Part shown: positions 1-8,809 of the stretch, piece by piece
Layout of the letters: the number at the start of each line of letters is the position of its first letter
Numbering within the stretch: position 1 is the stretch's first letter
Assembly (NCBI GenBank): GCA_965221855.1
Contig: CBDCSV010000009.1
Coordinates: 62,001-126,000, forward strand
DNA: 64,000 nucleotides
Source: JAJDXO01 sp965221855
GTDB taxonomy: Bacteria > Pseudomonadota > Alphaproteobacteria > Rhodospirillales > UBA2165
Direction of reading: 5' to 3'
Made by a program: the position numbers and the translations under genes
Notes under the pieces: model-generated
Databases searched by the model: none
Told to the model about the DNA's origin: nothing
The model's input: the letters and a program-made list of their open reading frames with translations, nothing else

Positions 1-1
1 C

Positions 2-115
2 GACGACCACAAATCGATGAAGTTCCAGGGGACGCTGCACGAGACCGAGGTGATGGTCGCCTATAACCGCGCGCTGGTCGAAGCGCGGGAAGAAGAGCAC
101 CAGTCCGGAATCTAG
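2..115 (+). CDS. C-terminal end of an unidentified protein (partial)
   Basis: An open frame enters from the left edge and runs 37 codons to a TAG stop. The tail is hydrophilic and rich in Glu and Arg, ending in EEEHQSGI. I do not recognise the family from this short piece. The stop lies five bases before the IS630 element, so the gene is intact at its 3' end and the insertion did not interrupt it. The frame has no internal stop and codon use matches the GC-rich neighbours, so it is probably a real gene. Confidence 0.5.
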   Translation, partial: DDHKSMKFQGTLHETEVMVAYNRALVEAREEEHQSGI

Positions 116-128
116 GGGCTAGAGCGTT

Positions 129-800
129 TCATATTTTGACGGAAGCGTATCCTGCGTTTTTGAAGTAGTTGGCGCATTGCTGTGGCTCGATGGTGTCGAT
201 GAGGCTCCCGAGATGGCGCCATAAGTCGTCGATCTCCCGCTTCTGGGCGTTTCTCATCCAGTGCTTGATTTGGGCAAAGGTCTGCTCGATGGGATTGAGG
301 TCGGGGGAATATTTGGGCAGGAGCCACAGCTTGGCTCCGGCGGCACGGATGGCGTTTCGCACGGCTTTTGACTTGTGGCTGCCGAGATTGTCCATGATGA
401 CGATGTCGCCGGGCACCAGGGTCGGCACGAGCAGCTGCTCGACGTAGGCGCGGAAGCACACGCCATTGATGGGGCCGTCGAAGACGCAGGGCGCGGTGAA
501 CCGGTCGCAGCGCAGCGCGCCGATGAAGGTCAGGGTGTGCCACCGCCCATGGGGGGCAAAGCCGCGGACCCGCTCCCCTTTCGGCCCCCAGCCGCGCAGC
601 GGGGCCATATTGGTCCGGATCCAGGTTTCATCAATGAATACCAGCCGTTCGGGATCAAGCTTTGCCTGCCACGCCTTCCAGCGCCTGCGATGGCGGGCGA
701 TGTCCGCGCGCGCCCGTTCAACGGCGAACAGGGTTTTTTTTAAAGCGCAGCCCTTCACGGCGCAGAAACAGCCATACCGTGCTGTGGGATACCCTGACAC
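129..800 (-). CDS. IS630 transposase, C-terminal frame (DDE catalytic part)
   Basis: Contains the DDE catalytic core of IS630: first Asp in FIDETW, second in IVIMDNLGSHK, and the Glu in SPDLNPIEQTFAQIK. Homology to the family begins at the A8 run (KKTLFAVERARADIARHR); residues before it come from the wrong frame of the N-terminal half. The product is therefore made only by slippage at the A8 run, or the element is inactivated by a one-base insertion. The sequence alone does not decide which. Confidence 0.8.
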   Translation of the reverse strand: MSGYPTARYGCFCAVKGCALKKTLFAVERARADIARHRRRWKAWQAKLDPERLVFIDETWIRTNMAPLRGWGPKGERVRGFAPHGRWHTLTFIGALRCDRFTAPCVFDGPINGVCFRAYVEQLLVPTLVPGDIVIMDNLGSHKSKAVRNAIRAAGAKLWLLPKYSPDLNPIEQTFAQIKHWMRNAQKREIDDLWRHLGSLIDTIEPQQCANYFKNAGYASVKI

Positions 801-1077
801 CCCGAGCGGCCAACTCGTCTCTCAACCGATGCAGCGTCAGATGCGGCTCCTGGTCGATCCGGCCGACAATGAACTCCCGATGGGGCTCAAGAACCCGGCG
901 GCGGTGACCGCCCATCTTGCCGGGCGCAACACTCCCCGTCCACCGGTAGCGCTGCGACCACTTAACCACGCTCGAAACCGCAACCCCAAACCGAGCCGCT
1001 ACAGCGCGGCAACTCTCCCCCGCCAAAACCGCCAAAACAACACGCTCTCGCAAATCAATCGAATAAGGTCTCGCCAT
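718..1077 (-). CDS. IS630 transposase, N-terminal frame (helix-turn-helix part)
   Basis: Starts with MARPYSIDLRERVV, the typical beginning of IS630 transposases, and carries the helix-turn-helix DNA-binding region (SCRAVAARFGVAVSSVVKW) and the second winged-helix part (LTLHRLRDELAARG). The ATG at 1077 is chosen because it fits the family start; a further upstream in-frame ATG would add 13 unrelated residues. The frame ends soon after a run of eight A residues (minus strand, 734-741) and overlaps the catalytic frame. Dropping one A joins both into a single protein of about 315 residues, the normal family length. Confidence 0.8.
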   Translation of the reverse strand: MARPYSIDLRERVVLAVLAGESCRAVAARFGVAVSSVVKWSQRYRWTGSVAPGKMGGHRRRVLEPHREFIVGRIDQEPHLTLHRLRDELAARGVRVSHSTVWLFLRREGLRFKKNPVRR

Positions 1078-1170
1078 GAATGCTGGCCTCCTTGCCCAGC
1101 ATCCATCTTGAATCATGGTTCGCCCATACTTGGGAATCCCTAAAATGATTCAATCAATCTCAAATACGCT

Positions 1171-2187
1171 CTAGAGGCTGTTGTCCATCCGCAGCCAGTC
1201 GTAGCGGTCCATCGACCTGACGCCGATTTCCTCGGATGTCAGGCTGGCGGCGCCCCTGCGCAGCACGTTGAGCGGCACCGTGTCACCGGCTTCCCCGCTA
1301 TTCCAGAGCTTGCGGAAGTAATCCGCCTGACCGGAGACCGGATTTCCGCCGACGCCGAGAATCATATCGCCCGGCTCGATGCCGGCGCGGGCCGCCGGGC
1401 CGCCGGGACTTACCCGTGACACGATAACCCGGCTATGGAATTCCTGGGTGTTGGCGCCGATCCAAGGCCGGTACGGTCCCGCGCGGCGGCCCTTCGAGAG
1501 CAAATCGGCGAACACCGGCTTCAACTCGTCGATGGGCACGAACATGTTGCCCGGCAGCGGATGGCCGAGACCCGAGGAATCGCCGACGAACAGGGATCCG
1601 ATTCCCAGCAGTTTTCCGTCCGGGCCGAGCAAGGCGGCGCCGCTGTGGAAGGCATGGGGCGGCGAGGTGAATATGGCCTTTTCGAGCAGGTACTCCCAGG
1701 CGCCGGCGAAGGCCCGGCGGGAGACGACTTGCGCCGTCGATATGGGCTGCGCGCCGCCCCGGCTGACGATTAGAACCTGATCCGTCACGTTCAACTCCGC
1801 CGAGCGCCCGAACCGGATGGGTGCGACGCCGAGAGGCCGCTGCGCCTTGATTAGACCGAAGCCGGTCTCATGATCGTAAGCCACGATGCCGGCGGGAATC
1901 TGGTTGCCGTCGGCGCCGGTGACGACCGCCCCCGATGCTTCCAGAATCAAATAGCCGATCGTCAGCACCAGGCCGTTGCCGTCGACGACCACGCCGCTGC
2001 CTTGCCGTTCGGTTCCGAGGAACCGGGCGGTCCGCGCATTCGCCGGCACTTCCGCCTTCACGTTGACGATGGCGTTGAGCAGCTCGCCCGCCCGGTCGCC
2101 GGATTGGGCGGCAACGGACCGCGGGAGCATGAGGGCTGCCGCCAAGATCAGCATGGTGAACAGGGTAGGCGCGCGCCGTAAGGTCAT
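1171..2187 (-). CDS. Exported trypsin-like/PDZ protein with degenerate catalytic triad
   Basis: Has a signal peptide (hydrophobic stretch after MTLRRAPTLFTM, probably cut after SVAAQ), a trypsin-like domain and a C-terminal PDZ domain (VSPGGPAARAGIEPGD). It resembles HtrA/DegP in layout, but the position of the catalytic His, normally in a TNNHV-type motif, reads LTIGYLI, and the usual Asp region reads DHETGFGLIK. A Ser is kept in HSGAALLG. It is probably a non-catalytic relative acting in the periplasm. The ATG at 2187 is preferred because a GAGGT ribosome site precedes it by seven bases. Its TAG stop overlaps the IS630 target duplication. Confidence 0.75.
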   Translation of the reverse strand: MTLRRAPTLFTMLILAAALMLPRSVAAQSGDRAGELLNAIVNVKAEVPANARTARFLGTERQGSGVVVDGNGLVLTIGYLILEASGAVVTGADGNQIPAGIVAYDHETGFGLIKAQRPLGVAPIRFGRSAELNVTDQVLIVSRGGAQPISTAQVVSRRAFAGAWEYLLEKAIFTSPPHAFHSGAALLGPDGKLLGIGSLFVGDSSGLGHPLPGNMFVPIDELKPVFADLLSKGRRAGPYRPWIGANTQEFHSRVIVSRVSPGGPAARAGIEPGDMILGVGGNPVSGQADYFRKLWNSGEAGDTVPLNVLRRGAASLTSEEIGVRSMDRYDWLRMDNSL

Positions 2188-2373
2188 ATCTGTTACCTCG
2201 AAACGGATACGAATCGCCCCAGGCCTCAACAGTGATCCTACGCCCGAGGCGAGTCAAAGCCTATGTTCGGCTCAACACGGGAACGTGACCGAATCCTTGC
2301 GGTCCGGAGGCGGTGCCCGTGCCGCCGCCGGTTTTGGACTGAGTCGCCGGACCCGGCGTGATATAACGGGGGC

Positions 2374-4662
2374 ATGTCCGACGCTTTCGACCGCAGTGAC
2401 CCGGCGCCCGCGCCGCCGGCCCCGTCCGGATCACGCGCCCCAACCGCCGAGCCGCCCTACTTCAAGGGCCTGAACGACGAACAGCGGCGCGCCGTGGAGG
2501 CGACCAAGGGACCGGTTCTGGTGCTTGCCGGCGCCGGCACCGGCAAGACCCGGGTGTTGACGACCCGGCTCGCCCACATCCTAGAGAAGGGGCTGGCGCA
2601 TCCCGGCCAAGTCGTCGCCGTCACGTTCACCAACAAGGCCGCCCGGGAAATGAGACACCGGGTCGCCGCGATGACCGGCCGTCCGGTAGGGGACGGATGG
2701 TGGCTGGGGACGTTCCATGCCCTGGCGGCGCGAATTCTCCGCGGCCATGCCGAGGCTGCCGGCCTCAAACCCAACTTCACCATCCTCGATGCGGACGACC
2801 AGGAGCGGCTCTTGAAGCAGGTGATGGAAGGCCGCGACATCGACGACAAGAAGTGGCCGGCTCGAAAACTGCTCGGCGTCATCCAGCGCTGGAAGGATCG
2901 GGGCCTGACGCCGGAAAAGGTGTCCGACGAGGAAGGCGGCGCCATGGCCGACGGGCGTCTGATGCAGCTCTACGCCGCGTATCAGGACCGGCTCCGCACC
3001 CTCAACGCGGCCGATTTCGGCGATTTGCTGCTCCACAATCTGACCCTGTTCGCCGAGCACCGGGATTTCCTGGACATGTATCAGGACCAGTTTCGCTATC
3101 TGCTGGTAGACGAATACCAGGACACCAATGTGGCCCAGTATCTCTGGCTGCGGCAGCTTGCCCGGCCCCGCAATAACCTGTGCTGCGTCGGCGACGACGA
3201 CCAGTCCATCTATGCCTGGCGCGGCGCCGAGGTGGGCAACATCCTGAAATTCGAGAAAAACTTTCCGGGTGCGAAGGTGATCCGCCTGGAGCGCAATTAC
3301 CGCTCGACGGCGCACATATTGGGCGCCGCCTCCGGCCTGATCGCCCACAACGAAGGGCGGCTCGGCAAGACCCTGTGGACCGGGATCGATGCCGGCGACA
3401 AGGTCGGCGTCCAGGGCGTGTGGGACGGCGAGGAGGAAGCGCGGGTCATCTGCGACGACGTGGAAGCCAAACGGCGCGACGGCCACTCGCTGGAACGGAT
3501 GTCGGTCCTGGTGCGGGCAGGGTTCCAGACCCGCGAGTTCGAAGAGCGGCTGATCACCCTTGGGATTCCCTACCGGGTCATCGGCGGCCCGCGGTTCTAC
3601 GAGCGCCAGGAGTGCCGGGACGCCATCGCGTACTTCCGGGTGATCGTCAGCCCGGACGACGACCTTGCCTTCGAGCGGATCGTCAACGTGCCGAAGCGGG
3701 GTCTTGGGAAAGCGACGCTGCAATCGATCCACCAACTGGCGCGGGGCCAGGGTGTGTCCCTCCATGACGCCTGCCGGATGATCGCCGGGACCGACGAACT
3801 GCGGCCCAAGGCGCGGAGGACGTTGACCGCGCTGATTACCGATTTCGAGCGTTGGCGCTCCCAGTTGGAAATCCTCGATCACGCCGAACTTGCGGGGGTG
3901 GTTCTCGACGAGAGCGGGTACACCGACATGTGGCAGAAACAGAAAAATCAAAACCCCGAAGCATCCGGGCGCCTGGAAAACCTGAGAGAGCTCGTCAACG
4001 GCCTCGAGGAATTCCAGAACCTGCAGGGTTTCCTGGAGCACGTCAGCTTGGTGATGGAGAACGAGGACAACGCCGCCGACGAGAAGCTCAGCCTGATGAC
4101 CCTCCATGCGGCCAAGGGTTCGGAATTCGATATTGTGTTCCTGCCCGGCTGGGAGGAGGGGCTGTTTCCCCATCAGCGTTCCCTCGACGAAGAGGGCCTG
4201 AAGGGCCTAGAGGAAGAGCGCCGGCTGGCTTATGTGGGCCTCACCCGCGCCCGCCGGAAGGCGCATGTCACCTATGCCGCCAACCGGCGCATCTACAATC
4301 AGTGGCAAAGCGCCCTGCCGTCCCGGTTCATTGATGAACTGCCCGAGGAACATGTGGACGCCATGGCGGAAAGCGGGCTCTACGGCGCCCAGCCGCGCCC
4401 GGTATTGCGGGAAACGCCGCAGGCGTTTTCGTTTCAGCCGGCCGGCCGCACCCCGCGCCGCCGGGATGGTGTGATCCTGGACGGCGAGGCCTGGGAGATC
4501 GATACCGCAGGGGGCGACTCCCGGTTCGAGGAAGGGGCGCGGGTGTTCCATGAGAAGTTCGGTTACGGCCGGGTGGAATCCCGGGACGGCAACAAGCTGG
4601 AAGTGGCTTTCGACAAGGCGGGCACCAAGAAGGTCATCGACAGCTTCGTCGAGCCCGCCTGA
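2374..4662 (+). CDS. uvrD: UvrD/PcrA-type ATP-dependent DNA helicase
   Basis: Superfamily 1A helicase of 762 residues, the usual size. Walker A is in LAGAGTGKTRVLTTRLAHIL, the Walker B/motif II is DEYQDTN, motif III lies in GDDDQSIYAWRGA, motif V region is LMTLHAAKGSEFD and motif VI is RRLAYVGLTRAR. The C-terminal end (FEEGARVFHEKFGYGRV) is the Tudor-like tail that contacts RNA polymerase in UvrD/PcrA. It should unwind DNA 3' to 5' in nucleotide excision and mismatch repair. The first about 25 residues are Pro/Ala-rich and probably disordered. prmA follows 11 bases downstream, so the two are likely co-transcribed. Alphaproteobacteria can have more than one UvrD-like helicase, so the symbol is by family. 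Confidence 0.93.
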   Translation: MSDAFDRSDPAPAPPAPSGSRAPTAEPPYFKGLNDEQRRAVEATKGPVLVLAGAGTGKTRVLTTRLAHILEKGLAHPGQVVAVTFTNKAAREMRHRVAAMTGRPVGDGWWLGTFHALAARILRGHAEAAGLKPNFTILDADDQERLLKQVMEGRDIDDKKWPARKLLGVIQRWKDRGLTPEKVSDEEGGAMADGRLMQLYAAYQDRLRTLNAADFGDLLLHNLTLFAEHRDFLDMYQDQFRYLLVDEYQDTNVAQYLWLRQLARPRNNLCCVGDDDQSIYAWRGAEVGNILKFEKNFPGAKVIRLERNYRSTAHILGAASGLIAHNEGRLGKTLWTGIDAGDKVGVQGVWDGEEEARVICDDVEAKRRDGHSLERMSVLVRAGFQTREFEERLITLGIPYRVIGGPRFYERQECRDAIAYFRVIVSPDDDLAFERIVNVPKRGLGKATLQSIHQLARGQGVSLHDACRMIAGTDELRPKARRTLTALITDFERWRSQLEILDHAELAGVVLDESGYTDMWQKQKNQNPEASGRLENLRELVNGLEEFQNLQGFLEHVSLVMENEDNAADEKLSLMTLHAAKGSEFDIVFLPGWEEGLFPHQRSLDEEGLKGLEEERRLAYVGLTRARRKAHVTYAANRRIYNQWQSALPSRFIDELPEEHVDAMAESGLYGAQPRPVLRETPQAFSFQPAGRTPRRRDGVILDGEAWEIDTAGGDSRFEEGARVFHEKFGYGRVESRDGNKLEVAFDKAGTKKVIDSFVEPA

Positions 4663-4673
4663 CCGTTCGCCCG

Positions 4674-5561
4674 TTGGCAACGCCCAAACACATTTTCCAG
4701 GTCCGGATTTCCGCGCCGCCCGAGGCGGTCGACGGTATCGCCGCGGCCCTCGAACCCCACCTCGATTCGGTTTCCTGGACCCACGACGAAGACGGGATGC
4801 TCGCCGAGGCGGTGATCACCGGATTTGCATCCGGCCCGCCAAACGAGGCCGCCATCCACCGAGCGGCCGCCGCGGCGGCGGACGCCGCTCGACTGGCGAC
4901 GCCGGAAATCGATATCGCCCAGATCCACGTGCGTGACTGGGTGGCCGACAATCTGAAGGAGTTTCCTCCCCTTGCCGCCGGGCGCTACTTCGTCCACGGC
5001 GCCCATTACCAGGGAACCGTGCCGGCCGGGAGGATCGGTCTTCGGATTCCGCCGGGCGCGGCATTCGGGACCGGCGATCACGGCTCCACCCGGGGCTGCC
5101 TGTTGGCGCTGGATGCCATGCGCGGCGCCGCCCCGCGCCAAGTCCTGGATATGGGCTGCGGGTCGGGGATATTGGCGCTGGCGGCGGCGAAGCGGTGGCG
5201 GGGGGCAAGGAAAATCGTCGCCGCCGATGTCGATCCCAAGGCCATCGAAATCGCCGCCGCGAATTTCGCCGCGAACGGCGTCGGGAACCGGGTCGAGAGC
5301 GTCGTGTCCCGGGGCTATGGGGTCCGGCCGGTCCGCCGGAATTCGTATGATTTGATTTTGGCCAACATCCTTGCCCGTCCGCTGACCCGGATGGCGAGGG
5401 ACCTGGCCCGTCATCTGGCGCCGGGCGGCACCGCCATCCTCTCCGGACTGGTGACCCGCGACGCCCAGCGGGTGCTCGCGGCGCATCGGCGGCCGGGCCT
5501 TTTTTCGGTTCGGCGCATCGTCATTGACGATTGGGCGACGCTTGTCCTCGGACGGCGCTAG
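4674..5561 (+). CDS. prmA: Ribosomal protein L11 methyltransferase
   Basis: 295 residues, the normal PrmA length. The SAM-binding motif I is VLDMGCGSGILALAAAKR, followed by the acidic IVAADVDPKA, and the catalytic-site motif is LILANILARPL. The N-terminal ferredoxin-like domain that docks on L11 is present (residues 1-60). It should trimethylate ribosomal protein L11. The start is TTG at 4674 with only a weak ribosome site, consistent with translation coupled to uvrD 11 bases upstream; no ATG gives a complete N-terminal domain. The 3' end overlaps the converging small membrane-protein gene by four bases. Confidence 0.93.
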   Translation: MATPKHIFQVRISAPPEAVDGIAAALEPHLDSVSWTHDEDGMLAEAVITGFASGPPNEAAIHRAAAAAADAARLATPEIDIAQIHVRDWVADNLKEFPPLAAGRYFVHGAHYQGTVPAGRIGLRIPPGAAFGTGDHGSTRGCLLALDAMRGAAPRQVLDMGCGSGILALAAAKRWRGARKIVAADVDPKAIEIAAANFAANGVGNRVESVVSRGYGVRPVRRNSYDLILANILARPLTRMARDLARHLAPGGTAILSGLVTRDAQRVLAAHRRPGLFSVRRIVIDDWATLVLGRR

Positions 5562-5890
5562 AAACTGAGTATCACCACGACGCTGGCGCCGATGCCCACG
5601 GCGGCGGCGGTGAAGGAGGCCAGCCAGCGCCAATCGTCGGGGACGGCGATCCGCCCGTAGAGATTGGTGAACGTGCCGAGGGCCATGGCGACCAGCGGCC
5701 ACCACCAGCGCCCGACGAAAAAGCCGGCGATCAGCATGGCGATCACCGCCCCGCCGCAAAACCGGGCGAGAAAGCTGAACAAATCGGGATAGGGCCCGAG
5801 ATAGGCCTGGGTCTTGTTCTCGACCACAAGGACCCGGCGCTGATCGTAGGCGAGGGACAGGCCGAGGACGGCGAGGTAATACCACTCCAT
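5558..5890 (-). CDS. Small membrane protein of unknown function
   Basis: 110 residues with about three hydrophobic segments (near residues 3-15, 40-62 and 88-108) and a Trp-rich centre (VGRWWWPLVAMALG). I do not recognise the family. It is open over its whole length, begins with ATG and sits between prmA (convergent, four-base overlap) and the ferredoxin reductase gene 24 bases downstream of that gene's stop, so it may be the last gene of that minus-strand unit. Probably an inner-membrane protein. Confidence 0.6.
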   Translation of the reverse strand: MEWYYLAVLGLSLAYDQRRVLVVENKTQAYLGPYPDLFSFLARFCGGAVIAMLIAGFFVGRWWWPLVAMALGTFTNLYGRIAVPDDWRWLASFTAAAVGIGASVVVILSF

Positions 5891-5914
5891 GGGCGATCCA
5901 AGCCCGCCGGCGTA

Positions 5915-7213
5915 TCAGCCGTCAAGGACGGCGAGCATCTCCTCAACGGTCGAAAATCTCTCTCGCGGGTGACCGCCGGTGGCCCGGGCAGTCTCGGCGT
6001 CGGCCACTTTCACCCATTCGGGAAAGCTGACGATCCGGGCATTGCGTTCGGCCAGCAATGCCCGGACGGCTTCACCGCCGCCCTTGCCCGAAGCCGTGAC
6101 CCGCTGTGAAATCACGTCGGCGACATCCCGGGAGTCCGGCCCATTGGTGGGGATGGTTCCCGTCGGGCCCCGCTTGGCCCACCCGACCACGTAGAGGTTG
6201 TCCTTGACGAGGCCGTTCTCGTTGGCGACCTGGCCGCCGTTCATCTCCAGTTCTCCCGGCGGCACGGTGTGATAGCCGATGGCGGTGACCACGGCGCCGA
6301 CCGGCACATCGAAGGTTTCGCCGGTGGCGACGGCGCGGCCGTCGACGACCTCGGTGCGCTCGAGGCGGATGCCTTCGACCCGGTCGCCGCCGAGAATTTC
6401 CTTGGGCGAGGCGTAGAATTGGATGTTCATCCTGATCGGGAGGTCCGGCTTGTTCTGGGCCGCCAGCTCATTCAGAATTTTGAGGTTCTTCTCCTTGACG
6501 CCTTTTTCGCGGGCCTCGAACGTGTCCGGGACTTCGCCCGGCAATTGGGCCGGATCGACGATCGCCTGGCAGCGTTCCAGCTCGCGGATTTCGCCCAGTT
6601 CCTTGGGCGTGAAGCCGGCCTCGTTGGGGCCGCGGCGGCCGAACATGTGCAGGCCGGTGTAGTTCGCCGCCTCGATGGCTTCGGCCGCATGGGCGGCAAT
6701 GTCCGAATCCACCATCTCCGCCGGGGTCTTGGCGAGCACCCGGCAGACATCCAGCGCCACGTTGCCGATGCCGATGACCGCGACGCCTTCGCCGTCCAGC
6801 AGCGGATCCAGGTCGCGGTAATCGGGGTGAGAGTTGTACCAGCCGACGAACGCGCATGCCCCGTAGACGCCCTTCAGGTCCTCGCCGGGGATTCCCAGCT
6901 TGCGGTCGTTGTAGGCGCCGACGGCCAGAATGACGGCGTCGTAATGCTCCTGCAGTTCGTCCAACGAGACATCCCGGCCAACCTCCACGTTTCCGAAATA
7001 TCCGACAGTCTCCATCTCGAGCGTCCGCCAAAACTGGCGTGCCGTGTTGCGGGTCTTGAAATGGTCGGGGGCGACGCCGAAGCGGATCAGCCCGAAAGGC
7101 GAAGGAAAGCGTTCGTAAACGTCAATCCGGCAATCTTCATACAGTTTGAGCAAGGCGTCGGCGGCATACATTCCGGCAGGGCCGGAACCCACGATGGCGA
7201 ATCGGGCCGTCAT
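5915..7213 (-). CDS. Adrenodoxin-reductase-like ferredoxin/flavodoxin-NADP+ reductase (FprA type)
   Basis: FAD-binding motif IVGSGPAGMYAADALLK at the N-terminus, the family signature SPFGLIRFGVAPDHFKTRN, and a second nucleotide-binding motif VAVIGIGNVALDVCRVL for NADP. The C-terminal KRGPTGTIPTNGPDSRDV matches mitochondrial adrenodoxin reductase and mycobacterial FprA. It should pass electrons between NADPH and a ferredoxin that serves oxygenases or P450s; none is encoded next to it. ATG at 7213 is chosen because it begins directly before the FAD motif and has a GGGAG ribosome site ten bases upstream; the 15 residues before it are not family-like. Confidence 0.88.
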   Translation of the reverse strand: MTARFAIVGSGPAGMYAADALLKLYEDCRIDVYERFPSPFGLIRFGVAPDHFKTRNTARQFWRTLEMETVGYFGNVEVGRDVSLDELQEHYDAVILAVGAYNDRKLGIPGEDLKGVYGACAFVGWYNSHPDYRDLDPLLDGEGVAVIGIGNVALDVCRVLAKTPAEMVDSDIAAHAAEAIEAANYTGLHMFGRRGPNEAGFTPKELGEIRELERCQAIVDPAQLPGEVPDTFEAREKGVKEKNLKILNELAAQNKPDLPIRMNIQFYASPKEILGGDRVEGIRLERTEVVDGRAVATGETFDVPVGAVVTAIGYHTVPPGELEMNGGQVANENGLVKDNLYVVGWAKRGPTGTIPTNGPDSRDVADVISQRVTASGKGGGEAVRALLAERNARIVSFPEWVKVADAETARATGGHPRERFSTVEEMLAVLDG

Positions 7214-7381
7214 AGAAATCTGTCTCCCATCATCCCGGCGCCGGCGCGCCGAGGCCACAATCGTTCAGTCTTCAGAAGGTCGGCTGGAAATTGGAGGGGT
7301 GCTTGATCCACACTTTTCTTGGCTGAATTGCGGGCCGATTGTGCCACAAGACCTAGGCCGGTCAAAGGTACATGGCCCGCA

Positions 7382-8587
7382 TCATACCCGCTCGATCGCC
7401 ACCGCGATGCCCTGGCCGACGCCGACGCACATGGTGCAGAGCGCCTTGCCGCCGCCGCTCCTGAGCAATTGATACATGGCCGTGGTCACCAGCCGCGCGC
7501 CGCTGGCGCCCAGGGGATGACCGAGGGCGATGGCGCCGCCCTGGGGGTTCACCCGCGGGTCGCCGTCCTCGACGCCGAGTTCGCGAAGCACCGCCAACGC
7601 CTGGGCGGCGAAGGCCTCGTTGAGTTCGATGACGTCGAAGTCGCCGATCTCGAGGCCAAGCCGGTCCATCAGCTTGGCCGATGCGGGGGACGGTCCCATG
7701 CCCATTGTCCGGGGCGGCACGCCCACGGACGCCATGCCGAGCACGCGCGCCTTGGGCGCGAGGCCGTGATCCTTGGCGCCCTGCCCGGAGGCGAGCACCA
7801 GGGCGCAGGCGCCGTCATTGACGCCCGAAGAGTTGCCGGCCGTGACCGAGCCGCCGTCGCGGAAGGCCGCCCGAAGCTTGCCCAATTTTTCCGCCGTGGT
7901 GCCGGCCCGGGGGTGTTCGTCCAGTTCGACGACGATCGGATCGCCGCGCCGCTGGGGGACGGTGACGGGAACGGTTTCCTCTGCCAGGCGCCCGTCCGCC
8001 TGGGCGGCGGCGGTTTTCTCCTGGGAACGGGCGGCGAAGGCATCCTGATCGTCCCGGGAGACCTGATGCTCTTCGGCGACGTTCTCGGCGGTCTCGCCCA
8101 TGGAATCGAGCCCGTATTCCCGTTCCATCTTCGGGTTGGGGAAACGCCAGCCGATGGTGGTGTCGTAGATTTCCGCCTTGCGCGAGAACGCGGCGTCAGC
8201 CTTGGGCATGACGAAGGGCGAGCGAGACATGCTCTCGACGCCGCCCGCGATCATCAGATCCGCCTCGCCGGTCCTGATCGCCTGGGCGGCGCTGCCGACC
8301 GCGTTCATGCCCGAGCCGCAAAGCCGGTTGACCGTCGCGCCGGGTACGCTTTCCGGCATGCCGGCGAGCAGCAGGGCCATGCGCCCGACATTTCGATTGT
8401 CCTCGCCCGCCTGGTTGACGCAGCCGTAAATCACGTCGTCGACCGAATTCCAGTCCACATCCGGATTGCGCTCCATCAGCGCGGCGATGGGAATGGCCGC
8501 CAGATCGTCGGTCCGAACCGAGGACAAAGCTCCTCCATAACGTCCGATGGGGGTGCGGATGGCATCGCAAATGAAGGCTTCGCTCAT
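7382..8587 (-). CDS. pcaF: 3-oxoadipyl-CoA thiolase-like acetyltransferase
   Basis: 401-residue thiolase with active-site Cys in NRLCGSGMNAV, His in IALGHPLGASGARL and the second Cys in CTMCVGVGQG. The N-terminal stretch IRTPIGRYGGALSSVRTDDL and GCVNQAGEDNRNVGRMA are characteristic of PcaF/PaaJ beta-ketoadipyl-CoA thiolases, which cleave 3-oxoadipyl-CoA to succinyl-CoA and acetyl-CoA at the end of aromatic-ring catabolism. It stands alone, divergent from an oxygenase-type reductase gene. A general beta-ketothiolase role cannot be excluded. Confidence 0.85.
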   Translation of the reverse strand: MSEAFICDAIRTPIGRYGGALSSVRTDDLAAIPIAALMERNPDVDWNSVDDVIYGCVNQAGEDNRNVGRMALLLAGMPESVPGATVNRLCGSGMNAVGSAAQAIRTGEADLMIAGGVESMSRSPFVMPKADAAFSRKAEIYDTTIGWRFPNPKMEREYGLDSMGETAENVAEEHQVSRDDQDAFAARSQEKTAAAQADGRLAEETVPVTVPQRRGDPIVVELDEHPRAGTTAEKLGKLRAAFRDGGSVTAGNSSGVNDGACALVLASGQGAKDHGLAPKARVLGMASVGVPPRTMGMGPSPASAKLMDRLGLEIGDFDVIELNEAFAAQALAVLRELGVEDGDPRVNPQGGAIALGHPLGASGARLVTTAMYQLLRSGGGKALCTMCVGVGQGIAVAIERV

Positions 8588-8717
8588 GGGATTCCCGGAC
8601 CGGATGGTCCGCTCCGTGCTGTCCTGCGTTCGCCATAGTTAGCCGATGAATCCGGGCGGCGCAAACGGCGCGCCCCCGGGCTCGCCGTCCCGGAGCGGAC
8701 ACGCGGGGAGTCACCCG

Positions 8718-8744
8718 TTGACCCCTGGAATTGTTGGGTATAGT
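8718..8744 (+). promoter_or_regulatory. Possible sigma70-type promoter for the reductase-maiA pair
   Basis: TTGACC (8718-8723) is followed after 15 bases by TATAGT (8739-8744), or after 17 bases by TAGTAA. It lies about 65 bases before the ATG of the reductase gene in a 222-base divergent intergenic region. Spacing is slightly short for the better -10 match. Confidence 0.35.
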
Positions 8745-8809
8745 AACGTCCGCTCGACCGGCAAAACCAAACCGGCGCGGCTCCGCGCCACGCACTTGGG
8801 AACGCGAAA

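Larger units (their letters stand above)
120..1173. mobile_element. IS630-family insertion sequence, about 1.05 kb
   Basis: The element is bounded by a TA dinucleotide at each end (120-121 and 1172-1173), the target duplication expected for the IS630/Tc1-mariner group. The outermost bases form a short inverted repeat beginning GAGCGT on both sides, weakly matched further in. It carries one transposase split over two overlapping frames on the minus strand. The right TA sits inside the stop codon of the next gene, which shows the exact insertion point. Confidence 0.85.

Noticed and set aside
2581..4173. A 530-codon open frame antisense to the uvrD-type gene
   Set aside because: It mirrors the codon structure of the helicase gene and has no recognisable domain; long antisense frames are expected at this GC content.
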